Assembly: GCF_036336025.1 (NCBI RefSeq)
Contig: NZ_JAYKKE010000003.1
Span: forward strand, 171,508 to 231,968
Length of the DNA stretch: 60,461 nucleotides
Origin: Stomatohabitans albus
Lineage (GTDB): Bacteria; Actinomycetota; Nitriliruptoria; Euzebyales; Euzebyaceae
Reading direction: 5' to 3'
In this document: positions 17,479-25,263 of the stretch, one piece after another
How the letters are laid out: every line of letters begins with the position of its first letter
Numbering within the stretch: the first letter of the stretch is position 1
Translations under genes and position numbers: made by a program
Notes under the pieces: model-generated
What the model was told of the DNA's origin: nothing
What the model saw: the letters and a program-made list of their open reading frames with translations, nothing else
Database searches by the model: none

Positions 17479-18489
17479 TTACCGCCAGTGTTTCGTTTCT
17501 AACTCTCTTGCGACCTGGGCTTCTTCATCAATCAGTTCTAGGCACGCATCAACCCGCTCTTGGGTAAGGTTGCCGTCAGCCAATGCTTGACGCACCCCGC
17601 AACCAGGTTCGTTGCGATGCCGACAATCTGCAAATTTGCAATTCATCGCCGCCTCAGCAATATCAGCAAAGGGCACTGCGACGTTTACAAATCCTGGCCA
17701 CATGCCGATAGCACGTACCCCTGGTGTATCCAACACTGCCCCACCGTCATGCGGCAAATAGATAAGCTCACGATGCGTTGTCGTGTGCCGGCCTTTCGCA
17801 TCCAGGTCGCGCACTGCCCCAACCGCGACAGCATCATCGTTAACGAGGGCATTCACCAGCGAACTTTTCCCGGCACCACTTTCGCCTATCAACACCATCG
17901 TTTTGCCTGGCACCTGCGTGTCAGGTTGTAACAGCTGATGAAGCATAGGGAGACCGTCACCTTGTTCGCTTGCGGTCACGTAGACCGGCACTGTAGGCGC
18001 TGCAGCTTGCATCGTTTGTGCGGCACTACCCGTCGTATCCAAGTCAGCCTTGGTAAGGACCATCACGACATCTGCCCCTGATCCACCCGCAACCGCTAAC
18101 GCTCGCCACAGTCGTCGCGCATTGACCGGTCGGTCTGCCCCGTGGACGATAGCCACAATATCGGTATTGGTTGCCAGCAGTTGTGGGGCTGCCCGATCTG
18201 CTGGGTCACGACGGACAAGCATTGTGTCACGATGGTTAATACGCCGAATGAGCGGATATTCACGCTGTCCAGGTGTTGATACGACAACCCAATCGCCGGT
18301 AGCTGGCGCTGCAAGGGGATCTCGGTATTTATCATCTGTGGTACCAAATACCCGTTGGCCATCCGCCTGACTCACATCCATACCCATGCGATAGGTGCGT
18401 ACCACCTGCCCGATATGGTCATCAGGATGAAGGTCACCCCACTGTTCATCGGCCAGTGATTTCCACCGGTCAACCAGTGCCAGCTCCAT
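17479..18489 (-). CDS. rsgA: Ribosome small subunit-dependent GTPase RsgA
   Basis: Circularly permuted GTPase that acts late in 30S maturation. Motif order G4-G1-G3 is visible: LTKADL, then GESGAGKSSLVNAL (about residues 202-215), then DTPGVRAIG. The C-terminal zinc finger has CKFADCRHRNEPGC. An N-terminal OB-fold region precedes the GTPase domain. The stop abuts the stop of the convergent Fic-like gene. The ATG overlaps the stop of fxsA (TAATG on the minus strand), so the two are coupled. Confidence 0.93.
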   Translation of the reverse strand: MELALVDRWKSLADEQWGDLHPDDHIGQVVRTYRMGMDVSQADGQRVFGTTDDKYRDPLAAPATGDWVVVSTPGQREYPLIRRINHRDTMLVRRDPADRAAPQLLATNTDIVAIVHGADRPVNARRLWRALAVAGGSGADVVMVLTKADLDTTGSAAQTMQAAAPTVPVYVTASEQGDGLPMLHQLLQPDTQVPGKTMVLIGESGAGKSSLVNALVNDDAVAVGAVRDLDAKGRHTTTHRELIYLPHDGGAVLDTPGVRAIGMWPGFVNVAVPFADIAEAAMNCKFADCRHRNEPGCGVRQALADGNLTQERVDACLELIDEEAQVARELETKHWR

Positions 18490-19217
18490 TACCGTTTTGT
18501 GCCGTCTGTGGGGCGCGGCTGGGTACGTTCAATACTAACAACTTCAGCACTGATACTCTTTCGAGTAGACCGACCAGTGGGCGGTGTTACATGTCCTGTC
18601 GTTGTTTGGGAGGATGTGGTCGTTCCACGAGACCCAGGGCGCGGTGGTCGAGTCGCCCCAGACGGCGGTGTTGTAGGGCGTGTGCCCGTGCTGGTACTCG
18701 TCTGGCTGCGCACCGTGGTACGGCGGTACCCTGCTGCCCGTGAACGTCCCCGTGGGGCCCCCTTCGGGTTGGCGTCAACGACACTTGCCTTGCCACCGCC
18801 CATCGTTGCACCCATATCATTCAGGAGCTGGCTGGCTGGAATGGTGCCGTGGGAGACTTGTGCACTCACGATACGAACGAACAGGGGACTCAGGAGCCGA
18901 CGGGTGGTTGGCCAGGCAAAGGCAAGACCGAGTAGGGAACTGATCACCCCAGGCAGAATCATCAACATTCCACCGACCATCACCATGGCACCTTCCATGG
19001 CGGCCTGGGGCATACGCTGGCCGGTCATAAACGCTTCAACCAGTTGATCACGCACAACCTTGCCTTGGCTGAATTGAAGATATAACCCCCATGGCATAAA
19101 CATAACCACGATGAGCAGGGTGAATGCGAGCCCAATATGGTCTTTGAGGTAGCTCAACAACATCCAGTCAACAAATACCCCGACAGTCAGGGCAAGTGGG
19201 ATCAGCCAACGCTTCAT
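18489..19217 (-). CDS. fxsA: FxsA family membrane protein with long Thr/Ser/Arg-rich tail
   Basis: Three to four hydrophobic segments in the first 125 residues, with the FxsA pattern (VDWMLLSYLKDHIGLAFTLL and GAMVMVGGMLMILPGVISSL). FxsA in E. coli is known for suppressing F exclusion of phage T7; its cellular function is unclear. About 100 residues of low-complexity Thr/Ser/Arg/Pro sequence follow and look disordered. The ATG at 19217 (MKRWLIPL) is preferred because the longer frame adds a Cys/Gly-rich stretch unlike the family. Upstream of and coupled to rsgA. Confidence 0.8.
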   Translation of the reverse strand: MKRWLIPLALTVGVFVDWMLLSYLKDHIGLAFTLLIVVMFMPWGLYLQFSQGKVVRDQLVEAFMTGQRMPQAAMEGAMVMVGGMLMILPGVISSLLGLAFAWPTTRRLLSPLFVRIVSAQVSHGTIPASQLLNDMGATMGGGKASVVDANPKGAPRGRSRAAGYRRTTVRSQTSTSTGTRPTTPPSGATRPPRPGSRGTTTSSQTTTGHVTPPTGRSTRKSISAEVVSIERTQPRPTDGTKR

Positions 19218-19300
19218 GCGTACAAGCGTACCCCTGTCACCCCCGGTCAGACATTTGGGCATTTCTCCCCATACCCGGTTACTTGTCGTACCATCGGATT

Positions 19301-19588
19301 ATGTCCTCATCGCCCCTTGCCGACCAAGAAATTGATATTCAGTACGACTTGGATGACGAGAGCCATTGGACTGTCTTTGTACTCAATGACCCAGTCACGC
19401 TGATGAGCTATGTGGTGCTTGTTCTCCGGCGTTTATTCGGGTTTGATGAAGCCACTGCAACGAGGTTGATGCTCCAGGTCCACAATCAAGGGAAAGCAGC
19501 TGTCGCTGAAGGCACGCGTGACGCTTGTTTACGTGATGTCCGTCGCCTTCACCAGCATGGCTTACAAGCGTCAATGGTGAGAGGCTAG
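19301..19588 (+). CDS. clpS: ATP-dependent Clp protease adaptor ClpS
   Basis: N-degron adaptor that delivers substrates to ClpC/ClpP. The 95-residue product from ATG 19301 has the family core: VFVLNDPVTLMSYVV (Asn-Asp binding-pocket motif) and VHNQGKAAVAEGTRDAC. An upstream in-frame start at 19196 would add 35 residues of non-conserved sequence and is rejected. Three bases separate it from the DUF2017 gene, the usual arrangement in actinobacteria. Confidence 0.92.
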   Translation: MSSSPLADQEIDIQYDLDDESHWTVFVLNDPVTLMSYVVLVLRRLFGFDEATATRLMLQVHNQGKAAVAEGTRDACLRDVRRLHQHGLQASMVRG

Positions 19589-19591
19589 GGC

Positions 19592-20104
19592 ATGGGCTCT
19601 GTTGCTGAGCCACATTTTCAATTGCGCGATGACAACACCGTGCACGTGGCCATGTCGTTAGATGAATACCAGGTCTTTAACGACATGGTCAGCATGGTGC
19701 ATGGCGCACTGATCCATACCGACCCTACCCAGCCACTTCCACCCACCGTTGACCGGCTCTTTCCGTCAATCTTTGAGAACCCGCTCGAAGCGCTGGCCTA
19801 TGACAAACACAATGCCGAGTTTGTGGCGTTACGGCACCTCAAATTAAACCGTTTCGCCCGTGTTCTACAACAGCTTGAACTCCCCGGACAGGTTGTCGGC
19901 CAAAAGTGGAGGACCCAGATAACAATTGAGGAACTAGATGTCTGGATGGTCGTTATTCAAGATATCCGCTTGTCCCTGTCACAAATAGCGAATGTGCAGA
20001 CCGAAGATGACATGGATCATTTGGCTGATGAGTGGCGACAATTATTGGTTTGGTTGGCCTACCTGTTGGAAGAGATCATTCATATATTCTTAAAGTCTGA
20101 CTGA
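19592..20104 (+). CDS. DUF2017 family protein, clpS neighbour
   Basis: 170-residue, mostly helical, soluble protein. Actinobacterial DUF2017 proteins are regularly encoded directly after clpS, and length, position and the pattern FPSIFENPLEALAYDKH ... WRQLLVWLAYLLEEI fit. Function is unknown; a role with the Clp adaptor is inferred only from conserved neighbourhood. Confidence 0.8.
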   Translation: MGSVAEPHFQLRDDNTVHVAMSLDEYQVFNDMVSMVHGALIHTDPTQPLPPTVDRLFPSIFENPLEALAYDKHNAEFVALRHLKLNRFARVLQQLELPGQVVGQKWRTQITIEELDVWMVVIQDIRLSLSQIANVQTEDDMDHLADEWRQLLVWLAYLLEEIIHIFLKSD

Positions 20105-20178
20105 CCTGCACTAGGTTGGAGTATTGCAAGTGACAGGCGCAATTCAGCGGCTTGTCCAATACAACCCAGGAGTTGTTG

Positions 20179-21954
20179 GTGCCCACACCATCTAGAACCT
20201 TCGCCGAGTTGGGTGTTGAACCGTTAATCACCGAAGCCTTGGCCGAACAAGGCATTACCTCAGCGTTCCCTATTCAAGAACTTACCTTGCCGCTCGCCTT
20301 ACAAGGGGCTGACATTATTGGCCAGGCTCGCACCGGCACGGGCAAAACCTTTGGGTTTGGGTTACCGCTACTGCAACGCATTGATGTCTCCGGCGATCTT
20401 CAAGCACTCGTGATTGTGCCGACTCGAGAATTGTGTATGCAAGTTGCTGAAGACCTCACTATGGCCGGGCGACGCAAACAAGTGAAGGTCAGTGCCGTGT
20501 ATGGCGGTGTCAGCATGGACGACCAGGTGACTGCGATTAAGCGTGGGGCGCATTTAATCGTGGGAACCCCTGGCCGTCTCCTTGACCTCTGTCGTCGTAA
20601 CCATCTGGATTTATCGACCTGCCGTGGGCTTGTATTGGATGAAGCCGACGAAATGTTGGACTTGGGCTTTTTGCCCGATGTAGAAGAATTGATTAGCCAG
20701 GTTGGTGAAGACCGTCAAACGATGCTGTTTAGTGCCACGATGCCTGCGGCCATCATTGCGCTTGGCCGTCGCTATATGAAGAGCCCGACCTTCATGCGTG
20801 CCGAGACAGAGGAAGATGACTCCACCCCAGACAAGGTTGAGCAGTTCTTCTTTTTAACCCATCGGATGAACAAACCAGCCTTGTGCGCACGAATCCTAAG
20901 TGCCCCTGATGTGGATAAGGCTGTGGTGTTCTGTTCAACGAAGCGCATGGCTGACAAGTTGAGTACCGAGCTATCAAGCCAGGGGCTCAATATCAAAGCC
21001 ATTCACTCTGGACTGAGTCAAGACAAACGCGAGCGTACGCTCAAAGCCTTCCGAAGCGGTAAGTTACGGATTCTCTGTGCCACAGAAGTTGCTGCACGCG
21101 GGTTGGATATTGACGATGTCACCCACGTGATCAACTTTGACACGCCCGATGATGAAAAAATGTATCTCCACCGTATCGGGCGTACTGGACGCGCTGGGCA
21201 TGACGGGGTGGCTGTGACGCTGGTGCTGCACAATGAGCTACCGCGTATGCAGATGATTCTGCGAGAACTCGATATTGAGGCCGAAATCCCTGAAATGTTC
21301 TCAACGAGTCCAGAGCTAGTTGAACTCTTTGATTTGGGGCCAGTTACGGGGTCACGGAAACGAACGAATGCCTATGGCACGGTTGAGTTAGAGAAAGACA
21401 AACCGGCTAGCCACCGCAAACCGAAACGTAAGGTGCGTGGGGGTGAGGCGGTTCGTGCCGAGGTTGCACCCAAGAAACGCACCACGAGTACTGATGATGA
21501 GGACGAGGTGCGCACGTCTAAACGTCGCCGCACGAGAGTCAAACAAGTGCGTACTTCACCTGAACCCGTTGAATCGCCACCAATACCAGATGAAGTGGAT
21601 GATATTGAGGTCGAAGTTGACCCTAAATCCTCACGGCGTACCCGCACCCGAAAGCGTTTAAAGCATGTGGCAACCGAGGATAAACCGGTGACGGCTGACA
21701 CGAAGAAGGGTCGTTCCCGTACCGATAAGGATGATCTATCCGGTACGTCTTCGGTAGCGAAGGAGGATCGCCAACGGCGGAAACCGGCCAAGGGTAAGGG
21801 TGGCAAGCACCGCGACGATAAGCATCGGCGCACCCGCGGTGGTGCGAATCGTGCCGGTGCGGCACGGCCAAAGCCGAAGGTCCGTGTTGAAGAAGCTCGT
21901 GGGTCAGGGAAACCGTTGCTCCGGCGTCCTATGCGGATTGATTTCTTGCCATAA
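20179..21954 (+). CDS. DEAD-box RNA helicase with long charged C-terminal tail
   Basis: ATP-dependent RNA helicase of the DeaD/RhlE type, likely in RNA unwinding, ribosome assembly or cold adaptation. Q motif FPIQELTLPLALQG, Walker A ARTGTGKT, DEAD in DEADEMLDLGF, SAT, and HRIGRTGRAG motif VI are intact. From about residue 395 to the end is a Lys/Arg/Asp-rich disordered tail with many KKR and RTRKR clusters, probably for RNA binding. GTG at 20179 is chosen because aggag lies six bases upstream; a TTG at 20152 is in frame but has no such site. Weak hairpins follow at 21964-22003. Confidence 0.9.
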   Translation: MPTPSRTFAELGVEPLITEALAEQGITSAFPIQELTLPLALQGADIIGQARTGTGKTFGFGLPLLQRIDVSGDLQALVIVPTRELCMQVAEDLTMAGRRKQVKVSAVYGGVSMDDQVTAIKRGAHLIVGTPGRLLDLCRRNHLDLSTCRGLVLDEADEMLDLGFLPDVEELISQVGEDRQTMLFSATMPAAIIALGRRYMKSPTFMRAETEEDDSTPDKVEQFFFLTHRMNKPALCARILSAPDVDKAVVFCSTKRMADKLSTELSSQGLNIKAIHSGLSQDKRERTLKAFRSGKLRILCATEVAARGLDIDDVTHVINFDTPDDEKMYLHRIGRTGRAGHDGVAVTLVLHNELPRMQMILRELDIEAEIPEMFSTSPELVELFDLGPVTGSRKRTNAYGTVELEKDKPASHRKPKRKVRGGEAVRAEVAPKKRTTSTDDEDEVRTSKRRRTRVKQVRTSPEPVESPPIPDEVDDIEVEVDPKSSRRTRTRKRLKHVATEDKPVTADTKKGRSRTDKDDLSGTSSVAKEDRQRRKPAKGKGGKHRDDKHRRTRGGANRAGAARPKPKVRVEEARGSGKPLLRRPMRIDFLP

Positions 21955-22065
21955 CTGTTTTACGGCAGGCATAAACCTTCTGCCATCACCCTTATGGAGT
22001 GATCGGGGCACCGGGTAGACCCTACGGATGGTCAGACGGTGTGGTCATGAGCCGTGAAGACGCTC

Positions 22066-22092
22066 TCAAGGTACCTGGATAGGGGCCGATAC
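22066..22092 (+). promoter_or_regulatory. Sigma-28-type promoter of fliD
   Basis: TCAA, 15 nt, GCCGATAC, ending 50 bases before the fliD ATG. Confidence 0.6.
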
Positions 22093-22096
22093 CTCT

Positions 22097-22133
22097 ACGG
22101 ACCGCCTCGAACATGGGGCGCGACCACGGAAGG
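22097..22133 (+). promoter_or_regulatory. Candidate CsrA-binding sites in the fliD leader
   Basis: The short leader carries ACGGA at 22097-22101 and again at 22126-22130, the latter overlapping the Shine-Dalgarno (acggaagg). A hairpin cgcctc/ggggcg lies between them. ANGGA is the CsrA core motif, and the SD-proximal layout matches that of both flagellin genes. Confidence 0.45.
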
Positions 22134-22141
22134 TTTCTCCT

Positions 22142-23533
22142 ATGTCTTTTTCAATTGATGGCCTGGCAACTGGCCTTGACACCACTGGCATTATCAATCA
22201 GCTCATGCAGATTGAGCGTCAGCCTGCTGCGGCGCTTGAAAAGCGTATTGACGCCAATAAAGATGCGGAGCGAACCTGGTATGGCGTTCGGAGCAACTTG
22301 AACAAGGTGACAACGGCAGCCAACACTTTGCGGGTGATTGGTGCTGACTTCATGCCTACCAAGGCAAGCTCAAGCCTTGACGCGGTTAAAGTCACGTCGA
22401 GCGCAGGGGCAAAGTCAGCGAGCGCTACCTTTCACGTCAAGCAACTGGCCACAACAGCCTCCCGTGTTTCTTCGGCAGCGTTGGCGCGTGACGCTGTGGT
22501 TAGCGACCAAGACACCACCATCTCCTTTACCAACGCCAAAGGGGAAGAAAAGCAGGTTGCAGTTAAAGCCGGCACCACCTTTGAAGGGCTGCGCGACCTG
22601 ATCAATGACAACAAGGACCTTGGGGTAAAAGCTGCGCTGATTAACACCGGTGACGGTAATGCTCGGTTGCAGTTGTCGGCAGCAAGCTCTGGCGCGGACG
22701 GTAATTTCACGGTTAATGCATCTGCTCTCACTGGCCTTGGTACGGCTGATTTCCAGCAGGCTAGTGAAGGTAAAGATGCCCTCGTCACCATTCCTGGTAC
22801 CGACGTAGAAGTGAAAAGCCCTACCAACACCTTTACCGGCGCGGTTGACGGGATGACGTTCACCATTTCTAAAGAAGCCGTTGGTAAAGATGTAACGCTC
22901 AGTATTGAAGATGACCAAAACACCCTGGTGGACCGAGTGAAGGGTTTGGTCAATGCGATTAACGAAACCCTCGGTGATATTGATAGCGCCGTGTCATACG
23001 GCATTGACTACAAGGGCGGTAAAGGTGAGGTAACTGGAGTTGCCGGTAAGTTGGCGGGTAATTCCACCGCACGGAGTATCCGTGACAACCTCTTGCGCTC
23101 CTTTACGAACCCTGTTGACGGAAACCCCTTTAGCTCTATGGGGGCCATCGGCGTTGAGGTCACCAAAGAAGGCAAACTCGAGTTTAAAGAGGATAAGTTT
23201 AAAGAAGCCCTGAAGAAAGACCCTGCGGCCGTTGAACAGTTAATCCGTGGCGATGGGAGTGCAGACGACAAAACCAGTATCACTGCACGAGTGAAGGATA
23301 TGGTGAAAACGGCGACCGATGCCACCTCTGGCACGATCCAGCGCAGTGTAGATTCATTGAAGAATCTCAATCGTGATTTCCGTAATCAGGTTGAAACGAT
23401 TGATGGACGGGTAAACCGTCGCCGTAATCAGTTGCGTAGTGAGTTCGCAGCGATGGAAAAGGCGATGGCCCAGATGCAACGGCAGCAACAGTGGCTGATC
23501 GGCCAGCTGGGTAGTTTGAACGCACAGCGGTAA
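22142..23533 (+). CDS. fliD: Flagellar filament cap protein FliD
   Basis: Hook-associated protein 2, which caps the filament tip and promotes flagellin folding; exported by the flagellar type III apparatus. The N-terminus FSIDGLATGLDTTGIINQLM is classic FliD, and the last 70 residues form the C-terminal coiled coil (RVNRRRNQLRSEFAAMEKAM ... GSLNAQR). 463 residues is normal. It opens the flagellar locus with its own predicted sigma-28 promoter and ends at a strong terminator. Confidence 0.94.
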   Translation: MSFSIDGLATGLDTTGIINQLMQIERQPAAALEKRIDANKDAERTWYGVRSNLNKVTTAANTLRVIGADFMPTKASSSLDAVKVTSSAGAKSASATFHVKQLATTASRVSSAALARDAVVSDQDTTISFTNAKGEEKQVAVKAGTTFEGLRDLINDNKDLGVKAALINTGDGNARLQLSAASSGADGNFTVNASALTGLGTADFQQASEGKDALVTIPGTDVEVKSPTNTFTGAVDGMTFTISKEAVGKDVTLSIEDDQNTLVDRVKGLVNAINETLGDIDSAVSYGIDYKGGKGEVTGVAGKLAGNSTARSIRDNLLRSFTNPVDGNPFSSMGAIGVEVTKEGKLEFKEDKFKEALKKDPAAVEQLIRGDGSADDKTSITARVKDMVKTATDATSGTIQRSVDSLKNLNRDFRNQVETIDGRVNRRRNQLRSEFAAMEKAMAQMQRQQQWLIGQLGSLNAQR

Positions 23534-23564
23534 GCAGCCCCACCAACCCCGCTCTTTCCCCCAT

Positions 23565-23601
23565 ACAACCACCCGTCTATCGGGTGGTTGTTGCTTTTTT
23601 T
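23565..23601 (+). terminator. Rho-independent terminator after fliD
   Basis: An 11-bp stem (acaaccacccg/cgggtggttgt) with a 5-base loop, followed by tgcttttttt. Confidence 0.93.
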
Positions 23602-23621
23602 GCACATTTCAAAAATAACCC

Positions 23622-23653
23622 TAAAGGGGACCCCCCCCCCCCCCCGCCGTAAT
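23622..23653 (+). promoter_or_regulatory. Sigma-28-type promoter of flagellin 1 with a 15-C run in the spacer
   Basis: TAAA at 23622-23625 and GCCGTAAT at 23646-23653 match the elements of the second flagellin promoter, but the spacer is 20 nt instead of 15. It consists of gggga plus 15 consecutive C (23631-23645). Ten C would restore the 15-nt spacing. A homopolymer here is expected to slip during replication. Confidence 0.7.
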
Positions 23654-23660
23654 TCTCTCT

Positions 23661-23732
23661 GCACGGGCAATCGCCCTGCGCAATAGGCCCACGGACGGGC
23701 CGCAGTCCAAACTTTAAAACCCTACGGAAGGA
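23661..23732 (+). promoter_or_regulatory. Structured flagellin 1 leader with candidate CsrA sites
   Basis: Hairpin 1 (23661-23679) has a gggc/gccc stem with loop aatc. Hairpin 2 (23686-23701) has GGCCC/GGGCC with loop ACGGAC. A short CCT/AGG stem presents ACGGA (23724-23728) overlapping the SD aagga. Two ANGGA sites, one in an upstream hairpin loop and one on the SD, is the arrangement known for CsrA on the Bacillus subtilis hag leader. Confidence 0.6.
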
Positions 23733-23741
23733 TCCAGGACA

Positions 23742-25052
23742 ATGCGTATTCAGAACAACCCCATGGCTATCAACGCTTACAACAACCTGCAAGGCACCCA
23801 AGCCTCACAAGGCCGTAGCCTTGAACGCCTCTCTTCAGGCTTCCGCATCAACCGCGCCGCCGACGACGCCGCCGGCCTGGTCATCAGCGAAAGCCTCCGC
23901 TCACAGGTTGGTGGCCTCAAGGTTGCAAAACGCAACGCCCAAGACGCCGTCAGCCTCGTCCAGACTGGCGAAGGCGCACTCACCGAAGTGCACTCCATGC
24001 TCCAGCGCATGCGCGACTTGAGCGTCCAGTCTGCCAACGACACCAACGACGCCAAAGGCCGCCAAGCCATCGCCGCCGAAATCGGCGAACTCAAAGAACA
24101 GGTCCGCAACGTCCTCGTCGGCACCGAATTCAACGGCCGCAAACTCTTCGTCTCCCAAGGCAAAAGCGCTCCGGCTACCCAGGCAGATATCACCAATGCC
24201 GCAAAAGCTCTTGGCCAAGGTTCAGCCGCCGCTACAGGTGGCAAGGGAGCAGGTGACACCCAGTTAATTACTGATGGTGCAACTTTACCCATTGCTACTG
24301 AAGCAGTTAAAGACTTTTCCACAGCAAATGGTTTCAGTGTTCAGGCGAACAAAGAAGCTGAAAATAACCAAGCTGCTCTTGAGCACTTCGCAAAGTTGAC
24401 CGGCCAATCAGATATTAAGATTGCCGCGAATGGCAACGGGTTAGCAAAGGGCCAGTTCTACGTCAAAGCAACTAATGGTAACCAAGCTGATGGTACCTAT
24501 GAGCTGTTCATGAACACCGACGGTGGAAATACTTCGGTGAAGGTGAATGCAAAAGCCAACCGGAGTGATCTTGAGTCCTTTGCTGAGGCTCGTGTTGGTG
24601 ATCAGGTAGCGCTCAAGTCTAAGGTTGCGGCTCCTACCGAAGATATTAAGTTCCAGGTCGGTGCGAACAACGCCAAGACTGACAGCCTGACCATCGCCAC
24701 CAGCGACATCGACTTGTTCAAGAGCGTCTACGACAAGCTCGGCTCAGACGCCCTGGATGTTTCTTCCAACGTCAAGGCCCGCCAGAGCGTCGACGACATC
24801 GACAAGCTGATCTCCAGCGTCTCCGAAGTCCGCGGCAAGTTGGGTGCAACCCAGAACCGTCTCGACCACACTGTGAACTCCATCAAGGTCAGCGTCGAGA
24901 ACTTGACCGCCTCCGAGAGCCGCATCCGCGACACCGACATGGCCGAAGAAATGATGAGCATGACCCGCGCTCAAATCCTCAACCAAGCCGGAACCGCCAT
25001 GCTCTCCCAGGCCAACCAGGTACCCCAAGGCGTCCTCAGCCTCCTGCGCTAA
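23742..25052 (+). CDS. fliC1: Flagellin 1
   Basis: Filament subunit, exported and polymerised under the FliD cap. The conserved D0/D1 N-terminus (about 1-140, with LERLSSGFRINRAADDAAGL) and C-terminus (about 300-436, ending QGVLSLLR) flank a variable central domain (about 145-295) of surface-exposed type. Its ends are almost identical to flagellin 2 while the middle diverges. Codon use in the ends is strongly C-biased (high expression), the middle less so. The predicted promoter has the poly-C spacer, so expression may switch on and off. Confidence 0.95.
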   Translation: MRIQNNPMAINAYNNLQGTQASQGRSLERLSSGFRINRAADDAAGLVISESLRSQVGGLKVAKRNAQDAVSLVQTGEGALTEVHSMLQRMRDLSVQSANDTNDAKGRQAIAAEIGELKEQVRNVLVGTEFNGRKLFVSQGKSAPATQADITNAAKALGQGSAAATGGKGAGDTQLITDGATLPIATEAVKDFSTANGFSVQANKEAENNQAALEHFAKLTGQSDIKIAANGNGLAKGQFYVKATNGNQADGTYELFMNTDGGNTSVKVNAKANRSDLESFAEARVGDQVALKSKVAAPTEDIKFQVGANNAKTDSLTIATSDIDLFKSVYDKLGSDALDVSSNVKARQSVDDIDKLISSVSEVRGKLGATQNRLDHTVNSIKVSVENLTASESRIRDTDMAEEMMSMTRAQILNQAGTAMLSQANQVPQGVLSLLR

Positions 25053-25085
25053 TTTCGCCCAAGGTATTCCTTCTGGTTCTAGTGG

Positions 25086-25114
25086 GCCAGCCACCCCTTC
25101 GGGGGTGGCTTGGC
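25086..25114 (+). terminator. Hairpin terminator after flagellin 1
   Basis: The stem agccacccc/ggggtggct has a ttcg tetraloop (25089-25110), extendable outward with gcca/tggc. The T run is poor. The same stem core recurs after flagellin 2, so the terminator was duplicated with the gene. Confidence 0.75.
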
Positions 25115-25146
25115 TTCCATTTAAAAACTTAAACTTCAAAAAATAC

Positions 25147-25173
25147 TAAAGACATTTTCACCCGTGCCGTAAC
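25147..25173 (+). promoter_or_regulatory. Sigma-28-type promoter of flagellin 2
   Basis: TAAA (25147-25150), exactly 15 nt, GCCGTAAC (25166-25173). This is the standard FliA/SigD spacing and the reference for judging the abnormal spacer of the flagellin 1 promoter. Confidence 0.75.
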
Positions 25174-25180
25174 TTTCTCT

Positions 25181-25254
25181 GCACGGGCAATCGCCCTGCG
25201 CAAATAGGCCCACGGATGGGCCGCCGTCCTACAACACTAGAACCTACGGAAGGA
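25181..25254 (+). promoter_or_regulatory. Structured flagellin 2 leader with candidate CsrA sites
   Basis: Same layout as flagellin 1: the gggc-aatc-gccc hairpin (25181-25199), then GGCCC-ACGGAT-GGGCC (25207-25222), then ACGGA (25246-25250) overlapping the SD. The loop base after ACGGA changes from C to T while the stem is kept. Confidence 0.6.
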
Positions 25255-25263
25255 TCCAGGACA

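Noticed and set aside
22018-22033. gacc-ctacggat-ggtc hairpin as a third CsrA site for fliD
   Set aside because: It lies upstream of the predicted promoter, so it would be present only in read-through RNA.
22432-23004. Long reverse-strand frame inside fliD
   Set aside because: A shadow of the fliD coding frame; similar shadows occur inside both flagellins and fliG.
23661-23732. c-di-GMP (GEMM) riboswitch in the flagellin leader
   Set aside because: The conserved core of GEMM-I is absent and the leader is too short; repeated ACGGA motifs explain it better.
25216-25263. Upstream ATG for flagellin 2
   Set aside because: It falls in the leader hairpin; the paralogue and all flagellins begin at the equivalent of 25264.
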